Shown here piece after piece: positions 31,456 to 42,681 of a stretch of 64,000 nt of DNA; positions within the stretch are counted from its first letter, which is position 1, and every line of letters begins with the position of its first letter. The stretch lies in NCBI GenBank assembly GCA_018105865.1, contig CM030865.1, forward strand, positions 11,507,113-11,571,112. The letters are read 5' to 3'. The notes beneath the pieces were generated by a model. The model was not told where the DNA came from. It searched no databases and saw only the letters and a program-made list of their open reading frames with translations. Source of the DNA: Metaphire vulgaris (Eukaryota; Annelida; Clitellata; Crassiclitellata; Megascolecidae). The translations under genes were made by a program, and so were the position numbers.

Positions 31456-31826
31456 AGCGCCAATAACTCTGTGATCTTGCTCTCTGCTCAGCGTAGAAAG
31501 AGAAGAAACTGAGAAAACTGACTTTGAGAGTCACATCATAGACCAGCTTCACATCAGTAAAAGCAAGAAAAGTGCATCTGTAGTTTTAACATTATGTCAA
31601 TAAAATGCCATGATTCGTTAATCTGCTAATTTGGTTTTCTGATCCTCTTTCCACGGGCGCCAAATATCCTAGGTACGCCCCAGGCTGTGTGGGCGTCCAT
31701 TGAAATTTTTCCAGGCCTGGGTGCAAAACAGGGTCATGTGACGAAAGAAACAAACAGTACTTTAGAATACTCTACCGTCAAGATCTACTGGACTAATTAT
31801 AAATTATTTAGCGCTACAAGGAGTTA

Positions 31827-32091
31827 CAGGGGCGGAGCTAGGGTGTCTGGCGCCCGGGGACAAAACATAGTGATGGCGCCCCCTCAACTTGACGAAAATA
31901 AGAAGCAAGAAAGGGCGCCGCTCTGCCCATTTTGGCACCCCTTCATTCTTCATTCAACTTCGCGAATACCTTGACAGGCTAAAACAGTCATCATCCGTAG
32001 GGGAACATCCTACCTTAAACCAATTTTGGCGCCCCCACCTCGGCTCCCGGGTACATTTGTACCCCCCTGCACCCCACTAGATCCGCCTCTG
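31827..32091. mobile_element. CAGGGGCGGAGCTAGG hAT-like element
   Basis: Starts CAGGGGCGGAGCTAGGGTGT and ends CTAGATCCGCCTCTG, inverted. The interior has mirrored GGCGCCC words. No clear TSD was found. Confidence 0.75.
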
Positions 32092-32332
32092 CCCTCTGGA
32101 GAGTTAATCGGATTCTTATATAAAATACATATTTTAACTGAGTAGGCCTACTAAGGTTACTTTTTCTGTCATTTTACTTTTATCAAAACTTCACAATTTT
32201 TCCAGGGGTGCAATTGTACCCCCTTGTACCCCCTCCGGACGCCCATGCCAGACTGTGCTGTTGAAAGAACTGAATTTTCAATGAAAAATGCGATTATAAA
32301 TAAAAGCATCCAACATATGATTAGCAGGACGC

Positions 32333-32500
32333 AGTGGGGGGCGCGTTGGGGTGGCAACTTATAATCATGGGGGCCAACCATTTGTTGTTTAATGTATGTA
32401 GCATTAAGTATAGGGTCCCAACTGGGGGCCCACTGGGGGGGCAGGCACTCAATAGGGGGCACGGGCCCCCTCCTGCCCCCCCCCGGTGGAGCCGCCACTG
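32333..32500. mobile_element. CAGTGGCGGCTCC hAT MITE copy, left end deleted
   Basis: Reverse-oriented copy ending GGTGGAGCCGCCACTG. The left end is shortened to CAGTGGGGGGCGCGTTGGGG, so the first ~20 bp of the family are missing. Confidence 0.85.
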
Positions 32501-33196
32501 GCAGGGCGGTCATCGGGAAAGAGAGAAAATTGAAAGTAAAAACATGTCCCAAATCACAAACAGCTGTTGGACCAAGAATTATAATTGGTTTTAGAAGAAT
32601 CGTTTTGCACCAAATCAAGAAATCGACTTCGACAGAAACAGAAAAAATACTTTTAAAACGTGTGCCTCGAGGAGTGAAACAAGATTGATGCAGCTTGAGA
32701 TAGGGCAGGGCAAGTGCATGTTGGTTTTCCAAACCAGACGCAGATCCTATAGCTGGCGGTTATTTCAACGCATTAACTCTCTACTTAAAAGTTAACCAGC
32801 AGCACCGATAACACAGTCTAAGAGTGCGGCTGGAAAACAAAAGAACAGGAAGCAAGAACGACGCTTTGCACGCAGCTTTAGATATCGCGGGTGGTTGGGA
32901 GTCTACCCCCTTCCCCGCCGCCCACTGGTAGTGGAGGGGAGGCCCAGTAACTGGTGTGGCGGAAATGTTGAACTATGACGGGCACTGAGTAAAATGGAAG
33001 TAGTATACCGAGGAAATGACTTTCAAAACAGAAATTAACAATGTAATGTAATGCAGCATTTGTATAGCGCCTCTTATTTTTCTACTAAAGAGACGCTCCT
33101 AGCTAGCATTGGAGTCGCATGGTAAAGTAGCGAGACTTCAGCTTTCGCACTGAACAGAGCGATGGAGTAAGAAGTGAAGCCCAAATGGATGGGTTC
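32501..33196. other. intron 2 stretch, mostly unassigned
   Basis: Contains a retroposon tail at 33040-33085 (GTAATGTAATGCAGCATTTG then TATAGCGCCTCTTATTTTTC). The rest shows no exon-like or repeat signal. Confidence 0.45.
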
Positions 33197-33387
33197 CAGC
33201 GTTTAATCTAGACTCCTGGACTCCGGGGGACTGAAAAAGCCGGGGGAGAAAACTGACAAAGCCGGGGGGAAATTCTGCTAGGGCCGCTGTTAGTCCATGT
33301 AGTATTCCAAAATTTCCGGGGGGAATTTAAAATTTCCGGGGAGGGAAAGGGCAATTTCCCCCCGGAAACGGCCTAGATTAAACACTG
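33197..33387. mobile_element. CAGTGTTTAATCTAG hAT MITE copy 1
   Basis: The 191-bp element starts CAGCGTTTAATCTAGACTCC and ends GGCCTAGATTAAACACTG, with a perfect 8-bp TSD, ATGGGTTC, at 33189-33196 and 33388-33395. Confidence 0.96.
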
Positions 33388-33399
33388 ATGGGTTCAAGG

Positions 33400-34330
33400 C
33401 ATTCCAGAGGACGGGCCCCAAGAACGGGTGGAAAAGACAAAGACACGGAGTCAATCAGAATCCAAACACGTTTGGAAGTAATTACCAGAGAGGGTCACGA
33501 AACAATAATGACCCAGCATGACCCCTGATCTCTCATCATTACCCGCTGCTATACACAGTCTGAAAAGTCGTCCAACTGTTCCGGAGGCATCACACCCGCT
33601 CTTCAGCAATTAACTGCATCCCACTGACCCCGGTATCCCTTCTCATCCCAATCCTCTGATCTCACGGCACAGAGGCATCCACCCCACCCCACCCCACCCA
33701 AATACCTCCGCAAGATTTCCACCTCTCAAGGGGGAACCATCCGATATCCTTCAAACTGGATCCATCGCAAGCCAAACGGGGCAAGCGTCTAGCAAACAAT
33801 AACATAAGCTGTCAGAATTAGAGTCTATCTCTGTCTTTCTTTTTACGAAAAAGCTTCACCCCCGCCCCATCCCTCTCCTCCCGCCCTCAACATATACAGA
33901 CGACATCTGTCGACCAGGCAGAGACGATACGGTTAAACAGACAGCCAATTGGTCGGATGATTTTGCCCGGCTACTGTTACGCCACTCCAACTAGAGTTAC
34001 GTCAAGTGTTGGGTACTTGGTACTGATAGTATCCCATCGAGTATCCGATCGAGTATCCGATCGAGTATCCGATCGAGTATCCGCGGACGTCACTTTGTTG
34101 TCGCAACCGGCGGCGTCAACATCAACGGCGCGGTCTTCAAAGGGCAATAAGTCCGTATGTTCAGTTGTTGTTCACAGATGTTTCGGTCATAACAGTGGCA
34201 GTTGGATGAACGAAGATAGGACTTGTACGGGGCGTTTTTCGCATTTTCCACATAGAAACATCTCTTACGCCGGAGACAAATTGTCCCTTCATGATACACC
34301 GCGCGGTCCATAAGACACCCCCGTCTCCGA
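33400..34330. other. intron 2 stretch, unassigned
   Basis: Contains a short GATCGAGTATCC tandem array at 34035-34082. The remainder is unassigned. Confidence 0.45.
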
Positions 34331-34333
34331 TAC

Positions 34334-34400
34334 TACAGTCAAACTTCGATATAACGGGCTCGGTTATAACGTACAAAGGTGCACTCCACAGGCTCAGCGC
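34334..34400. mobile_element. pogo/Tigger-like MITE fragment
   Basis: TACAGTCAAACTTCGATATA then ACGGGCTCGGTTATAACGTA is one terminus of the TTATAACG family, close to the canonical Tigger/pogo start CAGTCAAAC. The other end is missing. Confidence 0.75.
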
Positions 34401-34426
34401 TCGTACGGAAAACCGAAGGGTTAGGG

Positions 34427-34660
34427 CAGGGGTGTCAAAGCCTTGGCCCGCGGGCTGATTTTATTTGGCCCGCGAAAATATAAAAGTCTAAAAATTTTAT
34501 TAAAAGTTTATGTGTGAAATTGGCTTGATGTAAAATATTGTTTGGCTTGAGAAATTGGTTTCGTGCAGAATATTTTTGGATTTTAAAAATTGCTTTGACG
34601 TAGAATCGTACATCCTGTGTTTTTAAGGCGTGACAAATAAATGGAAGACCGTAAGTTTTT
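34427..34660. mobile_element. hAT (CAGGGGTGTCAAA) terminus
   Basis: CAGGGGTGTCAAAGCCTTGG followed by CCCGCGGGC and TTTGGCCCGCGAAAA is the well-known hAT terminus type. The element is truncated; the following 180 bp hold GAAATTGGCTTGA/GAAATTGGTTTCG repeats. Confidence 0.7.
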
Positions 34661-34769
34661 TTTTTTTGGGGGGGGGTTGAGTTTCGTTGGTGATGTTGAC
34701 TGAACCATAATATCGACGCGTTACATCAGCAGCGGGAGATTACTACAGTTGCATAGACAACAAAAATAT

Positions 34770-35105
34770 TATGAAATCGATTCCCTGTTTGACATTAGTC
34801 TATGGAAGGACTATTGCTACAGTAGACTATACAGTAGATATGCAAAAATTCAGAGGAGTGATGAAACGAATTAAAACCACATTTTCTTGTGTCCCCATCT
34901 TTAATGAGTCAAATCATTCCGGGATTATTAATATATTCCATCTCAATTTTATTCTAGAGAGTTCGAAATGCCACAAAATGGTGAGCCTATGGAAAGACTA
35001 TTGTTACAGCAAGCTATAGATATGCAAAAATTCAGAGGAGTTTGAAACGAATTAAAACCACATTTTCTTGTGTCCCCATCTTTAATGCATCAAATCATTC
35101 TGGGC
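34770..35105. repeat. two tandem units of the ATATGCAAAAATTCAG family
   Basis: The word ATATGCAAAAATTCAGAGGA recurs at about 34839 and 35023, followed each time by ACGAATTAAAACCACATTTT and CTTGTGTCCCCATCTTTAAT. The same family builds the arrays at 45.4-47.6 kb. Confidence 0.9.
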
Positions 35106-35654
35106 AGTGGTGTATTTACCATTGGGCCATTTGGGCCATGGCCCCCTTTGGTCTTGGCCTAGCCTGTCCTGACCCATCCATTCTGGCCAATCAAGTGCTG
35201 TAGTTGTCCCACGTACGTACAGAAAGTTAATTCAAGTATATGCCTCTGGTCTTCTAATTAAACCATAATCTTAATTGTATAATCTTAATTGTCACTCCAG
35301 CGTTGGGACTTCATTCAATGAGTTAAATTCAACAGGAATTCAAGGGGTTAAACAACAGTTACAACACGTAGGAGTCAAGTCATGCATTACTGATAGAAAA
35401 CAGAACAGGTGGCTTGCACATGTTGATGAAAAGAACATAATCATGCATATTTTCAGAAAAAATTAATCTGGAAAATCTTAAAATGTCGCATTTTCAGCTA
35501 ATATGCAGGGCTTAGTCCAGCCTGGCCCCTCAATAAAGTCTGTTGATGCATAATTGTATTTTCAGAATATTCTGAATCAAACATTAACAGCAAAGTCAAT
35601 CATTAACAGGGGATTGAACTGGCTACATGGTCGGATGGAGTTTCCAGTCTGCTG

Positions 35655-36283
35655 TTTAGGTCTATAACTTTTGATATCTTGGAAGGAGCTACTAAATCTT
35701 TGAGTTATATGTCACAGAGGGCTAGCACCCTCCACTAAAATTGGCAGAAATTGATTGCTATAAAAATATATTTCTTAATTTCTTATGACAATGGTATTTT
35801 TATGTCGTTTTGCCTGTGGACCTCTAGTCGCTTAGGCCTATAACGTTTGATATCTTGTAAGGAGCGACTAAATTTTTGAGTTATATGGTCCAGGGGCTAG
35901 TGCCCTCTACTGAAATTGGCAGAAATTGATTCCTATTGAAATGTATTTCCTATGACAATGGCATTTTTTCTATGTAGTTTTGCCTGTGGACCTCTAGCTG
36001 TTAGGCTTATAACTTTTGATATCTTGGAAGGAGCGACTAAATCTTTGAGTTATATGGTCCTGAGGGCTAGTACCCTCTACTGAAATTGGTAGAAATTGTT
36101 ATAGGCCTAAGCGACTAGAGGTCCACAGGCAAAACGACATAGAAAAAATACCGTTGTCATAAGAAATTAAGAAATATATTTTAATAGCAATCAATTTCTT
36201 TTAGTCAATCAATTTTTGCCAATTTCAGTGGAGGGTGCTAGCCCTCTGTACAATATAACTCAAAGATTTAGTCGCTCCTTCCA
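35655..36283. repeat. three direct and one inverted copy of a ~175-bp repeat
   Basis: TTTTGATATCTTGGAAGGAG recurs (with variants) at about 35668, 35850 and 36016, each followed by AAATCTTTGAGTTATATGG and CTACTGAAATTGGCAGAAAT. From 36098 the order runs in reverse complement (AGCGACTAGAGGTCCACAGG, ending ACTCAAAGATTTAGTCGCTC). Confidence 0.92.
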
Positions 36284-36599
36284 TAAACCGACTGCATAAA
36301 TGCATTCATGCAATGTCCACATGCGCAGCACGTTCCAATGCTGGGAACTGAAATTTCAATGCTTTCAGTAATGTTTACAGTGACACAAATCTTAATATTT
36401 TGACAGCCTGCTATCGTAAGAAATTTTGCTTGTTTGCGGAAAAACAGAAAGCTGTTCATACAAACACTGGCAGCAAGATGAGAGGAACAGCTCTGAGGAA
36501 GAATTTCCTAAGTAAACTTGTGCAAACAACTCTCTTAATAACAAGCAAATGTTCATACATGTTAAAACAACAAGTCCCATGTCTGGAGCCTTAGACAAA

Positions 36600-36855
36600 C
36601 AATGATGACTTTAGCCTATCACTATCACACAGTCTTCATCTTCTTCATATTGCTACGTCGAGGACCATGGAATTCCACTCTTCTGGCTTTCCTAATCAGT
36701 TTGATGTTGTCTTTAGTTTTTGTTGCTTCTCTTAGGCTGTCTGTATATCTTATTATTTGTCTTCCTCTTGATCTTTCCTCCTCTATTTTTCCTGTTATGA
36801 CTAGATTTTCCAATCCTTCCTTTCTAATTAGATGTCCAAAAGTTCCAACTGTTGG
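36600..36855 (-). pseudogene. LINE reverse-transcriptase C-terminal fragment
   Basis: The minus frame encodes VGTFGHLIRKEGLENLVITG then KIEEERSRGRQIIRYTDSLR. H-x-x-R, E-x-L-x-x-x-x-x-x-G-K-I-E, R-G-R-(Q/P) and W/Y-x-D-x-(L/I) are typical of the region after the RT domain in non-LTR retrotransposons. The frame runs to stops near 36600; nothing of the RT core is present. Confidence 0.85.
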
Positions 36856-37141
36856 TTTTTAGCAATATTCATTTTACATCAAAGGTTTTTAGTACTTGCT
36901 CATTGGCTATTTTTTCTGTTCATTAAATTTTTGCAAACATTATTATTATCGCACAGTAGACTCAAATAACATATCTACTAGATATTATCTAGTCTCTCGC
37001 ATTCTTCTTAAAGTGACAATCAATGACAAAGTGTTTGGTGTTTTTGTAGAATCAAAGATGGAAATTACAATGGTGGGAAGTAAAAGTGACAGTAGTTTTC
37101 AACACAGGAGAAACCCTGTATACTAAACTATTAAAAATCCA

Positions 37142-37159
37142 GAACTTTATTATTATTAT

Positions 37160-37230
<71 letters not shown>

Positions 37231-37232
37231 TT
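37142..37232. repeat. (ATT)(AGT)n microsatellite
   Basis: Short ATT lead-in followed by about 23 AGT units. Confidence 0.93.
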
Positions 37233-37239
37233 GAAATCA

Positions 37240-37960
37240 CTTAAATTTTATTGCTATAGGGCCTATTATAATGCAGGTGGTTCATTCAATTCACTAACTT
37301 CACACATACAGTATTATTTGCAAAACAAAAGTTCCAGAAAAACACAACTGTACAGTGGATCACTGAACACCATGGTGAAATTCACAATTCCTTTGGGTAA
37401 AAATAATCCATCTCATGCACTACACAGAGTCATAGACAGCAAAGGCAGGACGTGAAAATCACAAAAGTCCCAATGCAAATACAAGGACCGTGACAAAACG
37501 AATCCCTGCATGATATTTACTCTTCTATGGCGGCGCCATTCAAGAAGCATATTCTCTTACCAAAGGAAAGCCCAATAAATCATTAACATCAAGCTAAGAA
37601 GAGCTTCTTCCTCTGTTGTTCATTGAGCAGTAATCCCCCTTGGAAATAGCCAGTACGGCATGGGGGGGGGGTCATCTCCAAACTCAAATCCTACACAGTT
37701 GCTCTCCTAGTCCTACTACGAAGAGCTCAAGTCTCGTCATCATGTCTTCATAAAAAATGAAACCATTTGAGTGCCGGTACTCACTGTACTCAGTGACCCC
37801 CCTCTTTTAACCCCCATAGTCGGAATCATTTAGGGAGATTTATCTATCTGCCTGTCCAGAAGTACATATTGGAGAAACGAATGGGTATTTCCTATGCAGT
37901 CGTCATCAATAAGGGACGTAATAAAGGCAGGCAGCACGTGAATTAGACATGAAGTATAAC
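37240..37960. other. intron 2 stretch, unassigned
   Basis: No coding, RNA or repeat signature was recognised. Composition is close to neutral with a poly-G run at 37665. Confidence 0.4.
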
Positions 37961-37969
37961 CGATGGACA

Positions 37970-38175
37970 GGGATATTTTGACATCCCCTAAGGCCCTAAC
38001 ACCCCCTCCCCAATACACCCTCCAATTTGAGACCGACACTCCCCAAAACCCCCAAATTCAGCTATGGGACGAGACTCCAGACGACCTTTTTTTGCTTGTC
38101 AAACTTTTTTGGTAGGGGACCCCCAGAATTTACCGACACCCCCCCCCCCAATATAGATAATCCTAGAAATAACTC
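37970..38175. mobile_element. GGGATATTTTGACATCCCC element fragment
   Basis: Same family as 22455-22628 and 23970-24120: AATTTGAGACCGACACTCCC, a CCCCAGAATTTACCGACACC motif and AATCCTAGAAATAACTCTG. Confidence 0.65.
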
Positions 38176-38253
38176 TGCCGGTGGAACTTCAGAAAGAAAC
38201 AGTGGATACCGCATTTTCTGTGGGATACAATCCGTTGGTTTTCGCCAGAATAT

Positions 38254-38333
38254 TTAACCCCTTAACTGGGGATCCCGGATATATCCAACCATTTTACATT
38301 GAGTTACAGTTAAATACACAGTTAAGGGGTTAA
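38254..38333. mobile_element. piggyBac-like MITE copy 3
   Basis: 80 bp with TTAACCCCTTAACTGGGGAT and ACACAGTTAAGGGGTTAA, TTAA at both ends. Confidence 0.78.
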
Positions 38334-38494
38334 CAGGTGGTTTCTTTCAGGGCAAACATTCTAAAATCTAAATTTGATGCAATGGAAGAGCTATGAAGAA
38401 ACTGCCAACCAACGCTCACCATTTGGCAGGGCATGCCGAGTGCCCTCAAATAGGCAACGTCGGCCGAAGATCCTGGGTTCAACTCTAAGACCTC

Positions 38495-38548
38495 ATTCAT
38501 TCATTCATTCATTCATTCATTCATGCACTCATTCATTCATTCATTCAA
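38495..38548. repeat. (ATTC)n microsatellite after SINE-like stretch
   Basis: ATTC units preceded by a box B-like GGTTCAACTCT at 38476. A SINE origin is possible but box A is not convincing. Confidence 0.6.
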
Positions 38549-38769
38549 ACACTGGTTTTCACATTATTATTATTATTAATTAGCCTCCTAAACCACTGTA
38601 TTATTCATCCATTCATTCAACCATTCATTTGTTCATTCATCCATTCATCCATCCACAAACTTATTGATTAATTGATCGATTGATAAAGGTCACTTCATTT
38701 CTTAACCAAAATAACTAAAATTGCCACATTTTTTATTCTAGTCAGCCTGACTGAAGCAAAACATATTTA

Positions 38770-38772
<3 letters not shown>

Positions 38773-38818
<46 letters not shown>

Positions 38819-38860
38819 TAATATGGTAAATATAATGATAATAATAATAATAGTCATAAT
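38773..38860. repeat. (ATT)n/(AAT)n tracts
   Basis: ATT run to 38816 followed by AAT units. Confidence 0.88.
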
Positions 38861-39115
38861 AATACAGTATTGTGTTTATAAACTTTAGATGGTTCAGTTA
38901 GGCCCACATGTCCTGTGTGAGAACCTCTGTTGCATTCTATCCATCAGTAGAAGCCAGCATCATTCCATCGTTCAAGTGCACTGATTTCGTTGACGCCACT
39001 GCCGAATTAAGTGCTCTCAATTGGAGTGAACGACTGAACAAGACCATCAAAGGAATCTCTTGCACTGTTGACAGATGAATTGCAAACAACCGTCCTAGTG
39101 AAGCACAGCAGACTG

Positions 39116-39117
<2 letters not shown>

Positions 39118-39176
<59 letters not shown>

Positions 39177-39190
39177 AGCGAGAGAGAGAA
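39118..39190. repeat. (AG)n microsatellite
   Basis: About 27 GA units then AAAGCGAGAGAGAG. Confidence 0.95.
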
Positions 39191-39471
39191 CAGAGGGACT
39201 AGTGCCAGTGCATGGGCGGAGCTAGAAGGACTCGGGGGGGGGTACGTCCCCCTCCCAAACCAGTCCCAAGAATTGCTTGATAACTTCTCGCTGTATAAAA
39301 AATATTTAAGTGCTGTAAAGGCACGAATAGATAAGTGAAAGGTCGTTTTTACTTCCCTTCACTTATTTCAACAGCATTTATCATTATTATGGGGGGCTAG
39401 AGAGGGATCAGAATGGGAAATGGAATATGAAGAGACTCAAACTCAATTCTTGGTTCTGCCCTACGGCATGA

Positions 39472-39551
39472 TTAACCCCTTAACTGGGGATCCCGGATAT
39501 ATCCGTCCATTTTACATTGAGTTACAGTTAAATACACGGTTAAGGGGTTAA
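39472..39551. mobile_element. piggyBac-like MITE copy 4
   Basis: TTAACCCCTTAACTGGGGAT to CACGGTTAAGGGGTTAA. The right TTAA runs into (TTAA)n and then (ATTC)n. Confidence 0.78.
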
Positions 39552-39755
39552 TTAATTAATTAATTAATTCACTCAATTCATTCACTCATTAATTCATTCA
39601 TTCACTAATTCAGTCACTCATTAATTCAGTCACTCATTCATTCATTCAGTCACTCATTCATTCATTCATTCATTCACTCATTCACTCACTCACTCACTCA
39701 TTCATTCACTCACTCACTCATTCATTCATTCACTCATTCATTCATTCACTCATAG
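39552..39755. repeat. (ATTC)n/(ACTC)n microsatellite
   Basis: About 200 bp of CATT/CACT units. Confidence 0.93.
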
Positions 39756-39799
39756 AGGTCGTCAATGAGTTGTTCACACATTCACGTTTTCTCTTCAAT

Positions 39800-40130
39800 C
39801 ATGCGATCTCCCCCCCCCCAAAAAAAAAACCCACAACCTTCTAAGGTTCTGTGCAAATCCCACGACCGGTCCCAACTCAACTCATCACGATTCGGACACA
39901 ACCAACCCAACCCACGAAAGCAACAGGGTCACTTGACCAAACACAACTCAACTGACCACAACACATTACAATTTATTTCTTAAACCATGACTTATTTTCT
40001 TATCCAACCCAACCCAACCCAACCCACCATAGACATGGAAATTTCTGGCCGAACCCAAAAAAAGTGAAAAATTAGTGGAACCAACCTATGTCCATGTCTC
40101 CCTCCGCCCCCTCCTGTGCCGCCGCGACTA
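39800..40130. mobile_element. CATTGGCGTAGCCA-type element carrying a nested (CCAACC)n element
   Basis: The outer parts (TTGTGCAAATCCCACGACCGGT-like and CCCTCCGCCCCCTC) match the family at 3496/26394 in reverse. Inserted at about 39870-40104 is a block rich in CAACCCAACCC with the terminus CCTATGTCCATGTCT. The nested arrangement mirrors that at 26394-26846. Confidence 0.65.
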
Positions 40131-40158
40131 CGAATAATGTGAATAATATCCTACTTAC

Positions 40159-40238
40159 CCCCCTTCTACTGCTCCTTTCCGCAGTTGAGTAGGAGACCCA
40201 ATCGAGGGTCTCGGCCGCTGTACTGTCCAGAAGATTCA
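40159..40238 (-). CDS. Eph: Eph exon 2: first residues of mature receptor
   Basis: An 80-bp exon between CTTTTACAG and GGG|GTAAGTAG. It begins in phase 1 (G of exon 1 plus TG makes Val) and ends in phase 0. It encodes VNLLDSTAAETLDWVSYSTA, then ERSSRRG, joining to WREAS of exon 3. The pattern V-x-L-L-D-(S/T), x-W-x-x-(Y/H), then G-W-(E/R)-E is the conserved N-terminus of Eph ligand-binding domains, where vertebrates have a short exon of about 65 bp with the same phases. Found by scanning between exons 1 and 3 for this motif and phase; it is too short to stand out as an open frame. Confidence 0.94.
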
Positions 40239-40411
40239 CTGTAAAAGAAAAACGACAAAAACGACATTCGTCAATTATGCTGAACTACGTGCTGAGCCAA
40301 CGACCAACTATTCAACTATTCAACGCAACTGTGACCCCAATTCACTTAAGTGCAGTAGTCGTCGCTCTTCACTAAATTAAGTTTCTGTGTAGTAGGCGTA
40401 GGCTTCGTGAT

Positions 40412-40432
40412 AGTGGCGCCATAGAAGTTAAG

Positions 40433-40465
<33 letters not shown>

Positions 40466-40466
40466 A
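40412..40466 (+). mobile_element. SINE tail with (TGAT)n
   Basis: GTGGCGCCATAGAAGTTAAG followed by TGATTGATTGATTG, the same tail as the SINE at 31005-31455. Confidence 0.8.
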
Positions 40467-40549
40467 ACTGAAACCCACCGAGCATAGGTAAATTGCCTAT
40501 CTAAGACATATGTAAACTTTTTATGAACATTTACCACTAATACTAAGCC

Positions 40550-40551
<2 letters not shown>

Positions 40552-40635
<84 letters not shown>
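40552..40635. repeat. (GA)n(GACA)n microsatellite
   Basis: GA units to 40583 and ACAG units to 40633. Confidence 0.95.
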
Positions 40636-40910
40636 TAACACAATAAATGCAATAAACACTCAAAGCATAATTTACTTACACATTTTCGCTATTATAGTAT
40701 TTACTTATCAGCACAGGAATAATAAATAGTAAACTCCTAAGTTATGCTTATAGTGGAGAATGGAGATAACTGATTAAAACCTTTTCTACACAAATTCCCA
40801 GCAGTTTCTTCCGATATATTACTTCAATAAATCATTTGCCATGTTTAGTGATAACATGCGTTATACAACTAATTGACTTATTGTATGAATTAGTGAATCA
40901 AATACTACTG

Positions 40911-40914
40911 TCTA

Positions 40915-40953
<39 letters not shown>

Positions 40954-40956
40954 GCC
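40911..40956. repeat. (TCTG)n microsatellite
   Basis: About 10 TGTC units. Confidence 0.93.
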
Positions 40957-41037
40957 ATAGGCGTAAACTTCTAATAGGTCTTTCCCCACCCCCACTTTTG
41001 AAAGGCAACCATAGGGCCAAAGGTAAGGAATTTGCAT

Positions 41038-41108
41038 TCTCTCTCTCTCTCTCTCTTTCCCTCTCTCTCCCTCTCTCTTTTCTCTCTCTCTCTCTCTCTT
41101 TCTCTCTC

Positions 41109-41167
<59 letters not shown>
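41038..41167. repeat. (CT)n microsatellite
   Basis: Imperfect CT run of about 130 bp. Confidence 0.95.
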
Positions 41168-41233
41168 AGTTTCCAAATTAAAAGCCAAAAGATGGAATAG
41201 AATTGAATTCCCCAGCCGAGACATGCCTACGTC

Positions 41234-41979
41234 CAAGGACTACTAGATTGCCTGGACGCGTAACTGACGCGCATGGACTACTGGAAATGTCCATTTGGGA
41301 TTTTGGACTTTTCAACTTCCAATCTCTTATGTCTGTTTTATCCCTCTTTCAAACCATCCGTGCAAAATTTAATAACTGGGATAAGGGTCTGTCTGGCTCA
41401 GAACCCCTATGTCTTTTTAATGTTCTCTAAAATTTTTGCTGTCTCTTTGTGAACAGCAAAGTTATAGGGAATGTAATTGGAACAAAATAAATCAAAAATT
41501 TTGAAAATTGGACAATATTTGGTCGAGATATGTTCTTCCTACCCCCGAGCACTCTCCTTCCGATAAATTGTCGTTTCGATCAGTTTAGAACTGCTTGTAT
41601 TTCTTTTATAATTTGCTATATCTCTCTCTTGTCCAATTTTCAAAATGTTTGATTTATTTTGTTCCAATTACTTCTCAACTTTGCTGTTCACAAAAGTTAG
41701 GTTGCTCTCAACACAGCTTGGAACATTAAAAAATTTTTTTGAGGGGGTTCTGTTTCAGGCCAGATTGTGGACCCTTATCCCAATTGTTATTAAATTTTGC
41801 ACGGATGGTTTGAAAGAGGGATAAAAATGCAAAACATTGGTTATACCAAATTTTAAAGAATCCAAAATTGATTGAAAAGTCCAAAATTACATGCAAATGC
41901 ACAGGAGGCTGCATTTATCCAGCTTCCTGAAGTATAGCTCCTTTTTCAGTTACGCGTCCAGGCAATCTAGTAGTCCTTG
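41234..41979. mobile_element. foldback element, 746 bp, long inverted repeats
   Basis: The left arm starts CAAGGACTACTAGATTGCCT and the right arm ends in its reverse complement (AGGCAATCTAGTAGTCCTTG). Homology extends several hundred bp into both arms (for example CCCTCTTTCAAACCATCCGT against ACGGATGGTTTGAAAGAGGG; AACAAAATAAATCAAA against TTTGATTTATTTTGTT). CTACGTC precedes and CTACGTCC follows, a 7-8 bp TSD. No transposase. Confidence 0.93.
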
Positions 41980-41999
41980 CTACGTCCCACAGAGTCTCC

Positions 42000-42400
42000 A
42001 TTTCCGGCCGTGTCAACGCTACCCCAAGAACCTTCCATTGGACCATTGACCATTGATCTATCTGTTGCCAAGAAGGCCGCGCAGACACAAATACTATTGT
42101 GCAAATAAAACCACGGAGATCTATTCTGAGCTAACCAGCCTTAGATCTATGCCCTCCCATAATCCGACGTCTTTCAACTTTGATCTAATGCTGCGGCTCC
42201 CCATAGGACATGCCTTTCAACTGCATGTACAATCAAACCCACTTATTATAACACATGTTACTCTCTAGCTGAGATAACGTCTACTCTCCATGCAACCTGA
42301 ACGTCACTTTAAGAGCATTTCACTGTAGGATCTCCCTCGGTGGACCATTTGGGGGAGGGGTGGTTAGGATTGACCAGAATATACCCCCTTCTTCCCCTAC
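42000..42400. other. intron 1 stretch, unassigned
   Basis: Low-repeat sequence without exon-like signals on either strand. Confidence 0.4.
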
Positions 42401-42404
42401 AAAT

Positions 42405-42645
42405 GCGGTGTAGCGAGGGGGCAGTGGGGGCGAATCGCCCGAGGCAGCACTTGCTCTAGGGGCGGCATTTTCGAGAAGACTTTTAAATAATTTTTATGAA
42501 GTTGCAATAAGGTTTTGTTTTTTTTTGCTTCCCAAAAATTTTAGGATTAAGTGGAAGATATGATGGCCTTTTTTTGGTTGCTAGATTTTATCGGAAGCGG
42601 CACTTTTTTCGCCCCCAGGCGGCACTTTGCCTCCCTACGCCACTG
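42405..42645. mobile_element. GCGGTGTAGCGAGGGGGCA element
   Basis: Left CGGTGTAGCGAGGGGGCAGT and right GCCTCCCTACGCCACTG are inverted ends. Interior GGCGGCATTTTCG faces CGGCACTTTTTTCGCC. TSD not readable. Confidence 0.65.
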
Positions 42646-42681
42646 ACCATGAGTTAGTAAAATATAATAACTGACTGACTG

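Noticed and set aside
32169..32732. 187-codon minus-strand frame
   Set aside because: It runs across a hAT MITE and flanking intron with no domain; coincidence of open frame through GC-rich MITE sequence.
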